From Bacteroidia bacterium (GTDB lineage Bacteria > Bacteroidota > Bacteroidia > Chitinophagales > Saprospiraceae): 51,667 bases of DNA. Made by a program: the position numbers and the translations under genes. Each line of letters begins with the position of its first letter. The stretch's first letter is position 1. The DNA lies in NCBI GenBank assembly GCA_030430845.1, contig JAUIKE010000042.1, positions 1 to 51,667 of the forward strand. Direction: 5' to 3'. Below are positions 25,880 to 33,700 of this stretch, piece by piece. A model generated the notes under the pieces. The model saw only the letters and a list, made by a program, of their open reading frames with translations, did no database searches and was not told the origin of the DNA.

Positions 25880-26305
25880 ATGAATTGGATCTTTCTTCTT
25901 CATCTGGCTTTTTCCATATACATGACGGGTGTCATTTGGTTTGTACAGATCGTGCACTATCCTTTGATGGGAAAAGTAGGTCCTGAATATTTTGTGGCCT
26001 ATGAACGCTCGCATACGATGCTAACCACATTTGTTGTCGGCCCTCAGATGGTCGTAGAACTAGCCACAGCGGTTCTTTTATTTTTTCTGATGAAGGACCT
26101 ACCGGCTTGGTGGTGGCTTAATCTGGGCCTGATCGGTGTCGTTTGGGCATCTACCTTTTTCATACAGGTGCCGCTGCACCAATCGCTGTCTCAGGCATTT
26201 GATGAGGCAAAACATCTGAAGTTGGTGAATTCCAACTGGATTCGGACCATTGCCTGGACCGTAAGGGCCTTTTTACTATTATTTTTTGTGAAGGACTTCA
26301 TTTGA
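25880..26305 (+). CDS. small four-helix membrane protein
   Basis: A 141-residue integral membrane protein with four predicted helices (about 3-22, 52-74, 80-100, 118-138). The segment GVIWFVQIVHYPLM with a later YERSHTMLTTFVVGPQM resembles a widespread bacterial group of four-helix proteins (DUF1772-like in layout), for which I know no function. The frame opens earlier at TTG 25859, but that codon lies inside the terminator stem; ATG 25880 is preferred. The final codons VKDFI and stop lie in one arm of an inverted repeat whose other arm encodes the end of convergent xseB. Confidence 0.72.
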   Translation: MNWIFLLHLAFSIYMTGVIWFVQIVHYPLMGKVGPEYFVAYERSHTMLTTFVVGPQMVVELATAVLLFFLMKDLPAWWWLNLGLIGVVWASTFFIQVPLHQSLSQAFDEAKHLKLVNSNWIRTIAWTVRAFLLLFFVKDFI

Positions 26306-26354
26306 AGAATAGGATGAGCGACCGCTTAACCTATTCTTCAAATAAAGTCTTCAC
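26288..26354. terminator. inverted repeat encoding both convergent gene ends
   Basis: Arms 26288-26313 and 26330-26354 match at 24 of 26 positions (one indel, one mismatch) and are separated by 16 bases. The left arm is the last six codons, stop and following bases of the membrane-protein gene; the right arm is the last eight codons and stop of xseB, read on the other strand and in a different frame. It can fold as a terminator in both directions. Confidence 0.82.
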
Positions 26355-26516
26355 TACGTCTTCTGTACTTCTCAGCTTTTCTTTACAAAGCTGAATGAGC
26401 TCTTTGGCTCTTTTGGATTTATCGGCTAGTTCATCCATGGAGGTATTCCCTTCCTGCAGGTCCCGGATGATCAGCTGTAATTCTTCCAATGCGGATTCGT
26501 AATTTTCTTTTTTCAT
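26331..26516 (-). CDS. xseB: exodeoxyribonuclease VII small subunit
   Basis: A 61-residue XseB (PF02609), which coats the XseA coiled coil in exonuclease VII and acts in single-strand DNA degradation in repair. The pattern YESALEELQLIIRDLQEGN, then MDELADKSKRAKELIQLCKEKL, is the classic two-helix form of the family. The ATG at 26516 overlaps the xseA stop by four bases, so the two are coupled. Its C-terminal codons form part of a terminator arm. Confidence 0.92.
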   Translation of the reverse strand: MKKENYESALEELQLIIRDLQEGNTSMDELADKSKRAKELIQLCKEKLRSTEDVVKTLFEE

Positions 26517-27751
26517 ACTTCTTTCGTTTTGACAATAGAGGTAATAGAACCATCAGCCAGGCGGGCTTTGATCTCTGTTCCTTCTTCTAATTCATCGATT
26601 GAGCGGATCAGCTTGCCTTCTTTGGTGAGCAGGGTATACCCTCTTTCCAGGGTTTTTTCTACATTCAAAAGATCAGCAATTTTTTCAATTTGTTCCAAAA
26701 CCAGTCGGTGAGTTCTGATATGTTGTTTTATCAAACTGGGTAATTGCTGCTCCAGTGCAGTCAGTCTTTCTTGTCGGCGAACCAACTGCCGTTGTATCAG
26801 GAGGGAGAGTTGCTCCTCTGCTTCTTGTAATCGCAGTTGATGTTGAGAGAGTTGAGCCTGAACGATCCATCGCAGTTGCTGCTCTATTTCCATGATCCTG
26901 CTTTCAAAGGCGAGGTTGTGATTCAGGATATAGTCAGCTACGGCAGTGGGTGTTTTGAGAGCCGTATGTGCGACCAGGTCTGCAATGGTTTCATCAGTTT
27001 CATGGCCGATGCCGGTGATGAGGGGAACGGGAAGTTCGGCGATTTGTTTGCAGAGCCGGTACTCGTTGAAAGGGGCCAGGTCCAGTTTGGCTCCGCCGCC
27101 TCTGATGATCACCACCACATCCCATTTATTTTTTTTCAGGGCAATCTTTTGAAGTTGGTGGGCCATAGATGCCGCAGCGGCACTTCCCTGTAGCGTGGCA
27201 TCATATAGGTGAATGTTGATCTTATACTGATAGGGGTTTTGTTCTATTTGGTGAATAAAATCCTGTAGGCCGGCCGCATTTTGGGAGGATAATACAGCAA
27301 TATTTTGCCAGACGAGGGGGAGTGGATATTGCTTGTTTTTTTGAAGCAGATTTTCTTTTTGAAGCCGCTCCAGGGTTTGTCTTTTTTGCAGCTCTAACTG
27401 GCCAAGCGTAAATGCCGGGTCAATATCCTGGATAATCAATTTCAGGCCGTACCGTTCATTGAAGTCTACACGTGCACATAGCATTACTTCCATCCCTTCC
27501 TGTAGCAGGGAAGGTAATTGTTGAGGGAGCTTTTTTTTCAGGCTTCGAAGCTGGCGTTCCCAGATGACTGCATTGGCTCTGGCAATGATGTCGCCTCCTT
27601 GTCCATCTTTTTCTACCAAATCCAGGAAGCAATGCCCACGGGCCATATCGACTTGGGCGATCTCACATTTTATCCACACCGCTTCTGCCAGGTTCAAAGC
27701 CAGAATCCTGCGAATGTACTCGTTTAATTCAAATAGCGTATGTGTCTCCAA
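26513..27751 (-). CDS. xseA: exodeoxyribonuclease VII large subunit
   Basis: A 412-residue XseA, the catalytic subunit of exonuclease VII. An OB-fold tRNA_anti-like domain covers about 1-105 (VWIKCEIAQVDMARGHCFLDLVEK). The catalytic domain is at about 130-320, with the markers VVIIRGGGAKLDLAPFNEYRL (Asp in the GGG-x-x-D segment), PLITGIGHETDETIADLVA and ALKTPTAVADYIL. A coiled coil (about 280-370) binds XseB. Length is close to the usual 400-450. The ATG at 27751 is 19 bases downstream of the terminator of the preceding lipoprotein gene. Confidence 0.95.
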   Translation of the reverse strand: METHTLFELNEYIRRILALNLAEAVWIKCEIAQVDMARGHCFLDLVEKDGQGGDIIARANAVIWERQLRSLKKKLPQQLPSLLQEGMEVMLCARVDFNERYGLKLIIQDIDPAFTLGQLELQKRQTLERLQKENLLQKNKQYPLPLVWQNIAVLSSQNAAGLQDFIHQIEQNPYQYKINIHLYDATLQGSAAAASMAHQLQKIALKKNKWDVVVIIRGGGAKLDLAPFNEYRLCKQIAELPVPLITGIGHETDETIADLVAHTALKTPTAVADYILNHNLAFESRIMEIEQQLRWIVQAQLSQHQLRLQEAEEQLSLLIQRQLVRRQERLTALEQQLPSLIKQHIRTHRLVLEQIEKIADLLNVEKTLERGYTLLTKEGKLIRSIDELEEGTEIKARLADGSITSIVKTKEV

Positions 27752-27770
27752 GGCGTAGTCCCTTAAATTA

Positions 27771-27803
27771 AAAAAGGAAAAAGGCCCGGCCTTTTTCCTT
27801 TTT
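27771..27803 (-). terminator. terminator of the small lipoprotein gene
   Basis: A 16-bp perfect stem (AAAAAGGAAAAAGGCC and complement) around a single C, 20 bases after the stop of the small gene, with T-rich arms. It separates that gene from xseA. Confidence 0.82.
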
Positions 27804-27823
27804 ATAGTGGTGAAAAATGGTTT

Positions 27824-28009
27824 TTATTGGTCTAAAATACTGGTTTCTTCTTCGACCTGATCTTCAGTGGTTTGCTTGATCAGGTCCTGTTGTTCAATGG
27901 CTGGTTCATCAGGTGTAGATTCTTCATCCGGTTGAAGAGACGCACATGCGATGATGGTCACCACATGTATGATGATAGCCAGTATAATTAACTTTCTAGG
28001 TAATAACAT
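27824..28009 (-). CDS. small acidic lipoprotein
   Basis: A 61-residue protein. Residues 5-22 are hydrophobic and end in a lipobox-like IIAC (Cys22), followed by an acidic, low-complexity tail (many Glu, Asp, Gln, Pro, Thr). It is likely a lipid-anchored envelope peptide. No family is recognised. It is taken as real because it has a well-formed promoter (28034-28064), a start 18-20 bases after the predicted transcription start and a perfect terminator just downstream. Confidence 0.65.
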   Translation of the reverse strand: MLLPRKLIILAIIIHVVTIIACASLQPDEESTPDEPAIEQQDLIKQTTEDQVEEETSILDQ

Positions 28010-28033
28010 TCAACTACTTTTTGTTTGACCTTC

Positions 28034-28064
28034 CAAATGTAGGGTTTGTTTCTTATGGAACCAA
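28034..28064 (-). promoter_or_regulatory. promoter of the small lipoprotein gene
   Basis: On the minus strand, TTG (28064-28062), a 20-base spacer and TACATTTG (28041-28034) fit TTG...TAnnTTTG. The start codon at 28009 lies 25 bases past the -7 box. Confidence 0.55.
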
Positions 28065-28185
28065 GATAAATCCCTTAAAAATTTACTTCAGTGAGGAAGG
28101 CTCTTTTAATACTGAAGTGTCCTATTAATATACAAAAAAAAGCTGAAAAATGTTCTGATTATCAGTGTGCTAGACTTGGAGGATG

Positions 28186-28374
28186 GTAGGATGGGGTTGT
28201 GTAAAAGTCCTTCCGTACGGACCGTATGGTCGGCCTTTTTCCCCAACCAATAATATTCTTTTAGGAGGTCGTTTGAATAAAAAAACGAAGTTTTTTTATT
28301 CAAACGACCTCCTAAACAAAATTTTAAGGGGTGTGTGAAAACGAGGAACGAGTTTTTACACAACCCCATCCTAC
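28186..28374. repeat. composite palindromic element, complete copy
   Basis: The 189-bp element is bounded by perfect 21-bp inverted repeats (28186-28206 and 28354-28374, containing GGATGGGGTTGTGTAAAA). It holds a central perfect 27-bp hairpin with GAA loop (28260-28316). The right half matches 66-124 near the left edge of the window, and the left end matches 8438-8457. A GTACGGACCGTA-rich arm lies at 28211-28234. It fills the gap between the small lipoprotein gene and tamL. No reading frame is credible. Confidence 0.8.
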
Positions 28375-28386
28375 TGTCTTTTGGGC

Positions 28387-30768
28387 CTAAAACGGATACC
28401 CAAAAGCCAGGTTCAGTACCAAATTTTCCTTTCTCCAACTGGGGTCCCCAAGCTTAATCTGGTTACCTACCCAGCGTTCACCCTCTGGAAGCCAGGGCTT
28501 GATAAGAGGAAAGGCAAGATCGAGCCTGAATACCAGGTAGCTGAGGTCGATACGGAGACCTGCACCAGTACCAAGGGCGATTTGGTCGACAAACGTGTCG
28601 AAACCAAAAACTGTGCCGTCGCCCTCTGCCTTTTTATCAATGCGCCAGATATTACCGGCATCGGCAAAAAGCGCTAGTTCAACATAGGAATTGGCCCGGT
28701 AACGATATTCGAGGCTGGATTCGATCTTAATGTCCCCTTTACCCTGTAAAGAGCTAAATTGTTGCTGGCTGGTATTGTCAAAATCCCCTGGACCTAAAGA
28801 ACGAGGATAAAAAGCGCGAATACTATTCGGCCCACCTACGGAATACAAGTCCGTGATAGGAAAGATCACTTTGTCAGCAAAAGGATAGGCCACATTAGCA
28901 ATAAATCGCAGAGCAATAGTATGCTTGAGTTTAGGCCTGTAAAAGAAACGGAAGTCGTTCTCAAACTGAGTAATCAGATTCTCCAACTCACTTTCATCCA
29001 AAGCTGTTAGTTCGTCCTTTAGAATGGTATTACCGGCAAGTGAAAAACGACCTCTGTAATAATAGTTATTTCTGCGTAAGGCCACTCTTCTGGAATCATA
29101 TTGAAATATATAATCCGGTTGAAAAACAATCATGCGTTCCAGGTTCAGCAAAAACTCATCATTTTCTTCAAAGGAATAAATAAACTGGAGCAGTGGTTTG
29201 AGGTCCGGATTGCCGTAACGGACATTCTGAAAAGAGATCCGGAGTGGAAATAGTTCACTCTGAATACTGGGCTGTCGCTGCCAAATGTATCCATAGCTCA
29301 GTTCGTATTTGTCAACCGAAATTGAAGGAGCATAAGTGGAGTCCTGTTCCAGCTCGTTCAATAAATTGTCAAAACCGAAAAAGAATAAGTTATCCAGAAA
29401 CTCCTGATCATTACCTAATTTCAGATTGATCTTTTCGCGGTTTAGCCCAAATTGAACCCTGGTATTGGCCCGGATCAAAGAGGGCAACGCCCGGCTCGGC
29501 ACAAAGGGAATGCCCAGGCCCGGTCTGGTCAGGCTGGTTTCAAATTGGATCTGTTCAAAATAATTTCCGGCATCCTCTTGTAGCGGGAAATTAAAGTTGC
29601 CGCCGGCTCTTACCTGGAACTGCTCCGCACCGCGAAAAATGTTGCGATTGCGGTAGCCTAAAGATAATTCAGGCCCCAGGTACTGGTCAGAGATCAAGGC
29701 CAAACCAGCTGATCCTTCGATGGCATGCAGGAATTTGGGCGTCAGGAATATCTTGACACTAAGTAAAGAATCCGCTCTAGGAGAGCGGTCAAAGCGCATA
29801 CTGACAAACTTGTAGTAGTCCAGATTGGTCAGCCGACGTAAGGTGTTTTGGTGTTTCTGCGGATTATACCGCTCACCCAGGTCGAAGAAAATAACATCTC
29901 TTAATCGGCTAGGTCGAATATCGAGTTTGTTGTAAACTAGGGTCAGGCCGTTAAAAAAGGAGCTATCCGTACCCAGGGGGCGTCCGATTTGATAATCCGT
30001 ATACACGATGATCTCGTCTATGTAATTGACACTCAGATCACTTTCCGGAGCATTTTCTTTTAAATGCATACGCAGATCAACCTCGTGGTTACCCAGGGTC
30101 GTATCAGCGGAAAAACTTAAGTAATCGGGCTCAAAAAAGAAGAAGCCCTGTTTTTTCAACTGAAGTGTGATGCGCTCTCTTTCTGCTTTTAATACATCGA
30201 GCCGGTATGGATCACCAAGTCGGATCAGGGCAGTGTTGAAGTAAGGACTGATCACCTGCCCCATAAGCGTATCTGAGATCTCATAGGCAAAGGATCGGAT
30301 GGTATATTGAGGGCCTGGCCGGACTTGATATTCTACTACGGCCTTTTGCTTATTCGTATCGAGTTGGATGCTGACGGTGGGCTCGAAATAACCGTTGTTG
30401 AACAATCGGTTTTCCATCAGCTGGTTGACCTTATCGGCCGTTTCGGGATCATATAAGACGGGCGATTCCCCAAAAAGCTTTTGAACTGACCGGCCAAAAC
30501 CTCTTTCTTTTTCTGTATAAAAAAAGTTGTACCAATACAAGCGCATGGGTAAGCCCAGTATTTTTCTGTTGGGGCTGGGGGCAAAAAGAGTCTCCAGCCT
30601 GGTTCCCATCGTTTTTATGGTCTCCTTGGTAGCGGAGGTGTCAAATTCCACCCTGGAACCTGTATACAGATACTCTCCCGACTCCAATCCCTTAGTGGTA
30701 GAACAGGAAAATTGAAGCGTAAAAAGAAGCAAACAGCTAAAATAAAACAGTATTCTTTTGGCACTCAT
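28387..30768 (-). CDS. tamL: TamA-like outer-membrane lipoprotein (TamL)
   Basis: A 793-residue BamA/TamA-family protein (Omp85). A lipobox (FSC, about Cys22) marks the lipidated Bacteroidota variant known as TamL. POTRA-like domains occupy about 110-330 (NRLFNNGYFEPTVSIQLD; RPGPQYTIRSF). The 16-strand barrel follows from about 400, with GGPNSIRAFYPRSLGPGDF near residue 640 in the position of the conserved lid-loop region, and the C-terminal strand ends in NLAFGYPF, with terminal Phe as usual for beta-barrels. It probably works with TamB, encoded three bases upstream, in moving lipids or outer-membrane proteins across the periplasm. Confidence 0.9.
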   Translation of the reverse strand: MSAKRILFYFSCLLLFTLQFSCSTTKGLESGEYLYTGSRVEFDTSATKETIKTMGTRLETLFAPSPNRKILGLPMRLYWYNFFYTEKERGFGRSVQKLFGESPVLYDPETADKVNQLMENRLFNNGYFEPTVSIQLDTNKQKAVVEYQVRPGPQYTIRSFAYEISDTLMGQVISPYFNTALIRLGDPYRLDVLKAERERITLQLKKQGFFFFEPDYLSFSADTTLGNHEVDLRMHLKENAPESDLSVNYIDEIIVYTDYQIGRPLGTDSSFFNGLTLVYNKLDIRPSRLRDVIFFDLGERYNPQKHQNTLRRLTNLDYYKFVSMRFDRSPRADSLLSVKIFLTPKFLHAIEGSAGLALISDQYLGPELSLGYRNRNIFRGAEQFQVRAGGNFNFPLQEDAGNYFEQIQFETSLTRPGLGIPFVPSRALPSLIRANTRVQFGLNREKINLKLGNDQEFLDNLFFFGFDNLLNELEQDSTYAPSISVDKYELSYGYIWQRQPSIQSELFPLRISFQNVRYGNPDLKPLLQFIYSFEENDEFLLNLERMIVFQPDYIFQYDSRRVALRRNNYYYRGRFSLAGNTILKDELTALDESELENLITQFENDFRFFYRPKLKHTIALRFIANVAYPFADKVIFPITDLYSVGGPNSIRAFYPRSLGPGDFDNTSQQQFSSLQGKGDIKIESSLEYRYRANSYVELALFADAGNIWRIDKKAEGDGTVFGFDTFVDQIALGTGAGLRIDLSYLVFRLDLAFPLIKPWLPEGERWVGNQIKLGDPSWRKENLVLNLAFGYPF

Positions 30769-30771
30769 GTG

Positions 30772-33700
30772 CTATTTTTTTCGCTTGTTAAACAGGTTGA
30801 TCCGGTTAAACTCTCTTGAGAACACCAGGGCGCCTCCTAATTTGACAACTTCCCCGGTAAACACATCATCAACTTCTCTTTGGTTGAAAACCTTAATTTT
30901 CAGGCTTCCTTTTTTAGTCAGGGAATATTCTACCGCAATGTTATCCAAATAAGCCTGCGAACTTTGGTTGGCGTCCGTTCGGTTGGTGGCTACACCGTCT
31001 ACGCTTATGCTGAGGCGGTCATCCAGGAAGGTTTTTCGCAGGCTTACCCTGAAGTCCGTTTCTTCAAATAAGGCTCCCGAACTACCCGATGCCGACTCTA
31101 TGCCGAAATCCAGATCTACAAATTTGATGTATCGGTTAGCCAGGTTATTTAACTGGCCGGTGATCAGATTACTCAAGCCTCCCTGTACATCTACAGAGAG
31201 GAAGTTTTTGTCTGAGCCGATGTCTTCAGCAATAAAGCCGTTAAATAAGATCAGACTGAAGGCCTGAGTATTAGTCTGACTGGGGTCTTCTTTAAGTCTG
31301 TTCAGTGCATCGTTAATGGCTTCATTATTGGAGTTGGAGGTGATTCGCGGATAAGCAATATCGGTTGAAATATCGATTTCTTTTAAGGGGCCATTGACCG
31401 AAATTTCGGCGATGAATGTTTCATTGTTTTGTAATTCATCCTCCCAGGCTTGTCGATCAGCTTCTGAAATATTTCCTTCTCCGCCCAGGATGCTGACCAC
31501 GAGCGGATAGGGGTTCGCTTTGGTGGTGTAGGTGGCCGTAATTTGCATCTGAGGATTGTAAGGGTCACCTACAAAACTTACTGCCCCGCCGGGCTTGACC
31601 TGAAAACGTCGGCGCAATACCTCTGAATAAGTGAATAAATATTCTCCTTCCAGCAACTGGATTTCCCCTGTCATTTCAATATCATTATTGGGGAACATAC
31701 GGATGGATAAGAGTCCTTCTCCTTTTCCCACAAAATTGTCACCTGCAATTTCATCAGTAATCACCCTGATATTCAGATCTCTGGTGATTTCTGCATTCAC
31801 GGCAATATCAAAACCATAGCCGGATCTTATTTCTTCGAGTAATCTTTCTTCTTTTTCCTGGCCAATAGTATCTCTGGTAACAAATTCGACAATGCCGACC
31901 CCGGACTCCAAACTCTGCAAGCCGCCATAGGAATAGATATAGGTAATGTCAGATCCTCTTTCGGTCTTCACATCTACACTGATGCTTGGGTTGTTAAAGT
32001 CTCCGATTATTTCAGTACTGAGGTCTGCTATCAGGGTGCCGTAATACAAGTCATTATCTTCTCTTTTTGTATTGAGGAGTAAAAAGTTTTCGGCGTCAAA
32101 GTTCATGATCATACCGAAATCCTGATAGTTAAATGTGATGATCTCTCCTGAAAACGTCGCTCGCTGCCCCAGGGAGTCCTTTAATTCAAATGTCGGAATA
32201 CTGATCCCCTCATCGGTAAAGGTAATTGCTGCCGAGTCAATGTCGAAGCGGGTTTGCAGCATATTGGGGCGAATGGAAGAATTGCGTAGCTTCAGCGTTC
32301 CATCAATATCGGGCGAATCCGCTTCTCCTTTGATGGTCATAGAGCCGGTGAGATCTCCTTTTAGAAGGCTGAGATAATCAGTGAGCGCCGGCTCCAGGTT
32401 TTTTAAATTGACTTGATTAATGGTCAGTTCAAAATTGAGATCGTCTTTAAGGGTATCAGGGCGGTATTGCCCTTTTAGCGCAAAATCATTCCCGAAACCA
32501 ACCAAGCGCGTATTGATGTTCGCCAGTTGTGTTGAGTCATAGTCGACTTTGGCTTCGAGTTGGCCGAGCAGCGCATCCAAGACCTTTAAATTCTCGATGC
32601 TGAGATCGGTATTTATACCAAAGCCTTTAAAAATATCACGGGCTCTAACCAGTCCATCCATATTGCCGGCAACATAACCAGCATCTTTTTTGATCAGGTC
32701 TGAAATGAAATCCAGGTCAAAGTTTTGAAATTTTGCATCCAGACGATCTGTGGTGATCTTATCTGTAATTAATTCAATGGATTGGTCTTCAAAGCTGATC
32801 TTCCAGTCCTTGACTCGGACCGTATCTTTTTTGTAAAGGATTTCATTGCTTGGTTTTATCAGCCAGTCCTGATAATTAAGCACCAGTTCGGGGTCGATAT
32901 TGATCTTAAATTCATCATCCAAGTTAAAGACTTTTGCCTGAATGTTAAATCGTTCTGTAAAACTGCTGTCCCGCTGGTTTAGGCGGGTCGTGAGCAATCC
33001 TCCACTGGCATTACCCGTTAAATTGGCATTGTGGATCTGGAATTGATCATACAGAAAGATATCTGAAAAATTCAGCTCATAATTCAGCGCTTCCCGGGTG
33101 CTGTTAAAAAAGAAAAAGAGGTCAAAAACTTCATATTCACCATAAACCAAGGACGGAACTTCCGAGTAGAATTTCAACAACTTATCTCGGGCGTTAAAAG
33201 AACCCAGCATAAAACAGGGGGCTATTTCCTTAAGTCCCGGTACATAGCCCATCGTTAAAATCGAAGGATCGTCTATCTCGAATAAGAAGTTGAAATAAGA
33301 GTTTTGCGCCAGGGACAACGTGTCTTTCTTTTCTGAATTAGGGTCAAAATAACTCATCATCTGCTGCTGAAGTTGGGCGCCTATTTTATCGAATTTAAAT
33401 TTGCCGTCGATATTGCCGTAAATGACATCTGATTGAATGGCAATTTTATTCATATTGGTATCCAAATCGGCAGTGATCAGAAGGCTATCCATCGTTTCGG
33501 TCAGGCTATCATAGCGAATTTGCCAATCCTGTCCGCGGATCTTTCCCGTCAATTTGTTAAGACTGCTACCGGTGCTTTCTACATTAATCAAGCCTTGAAG
33601 ATCAAATGGTAGAGCGGTCAGGCGAAGCCGGTAGAAGTCTAATTCTTGCAGGTCCAGATTTAATTCAAATTTTTCATTCGGAATATTAAAGTCAGCCACG

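Noticed and set aside
28106..28438. 110-codon minus-strand frame next to tamL
   Set aside because: It lies almost entirely in the composite palindromic element and overlaps the end of tamL.
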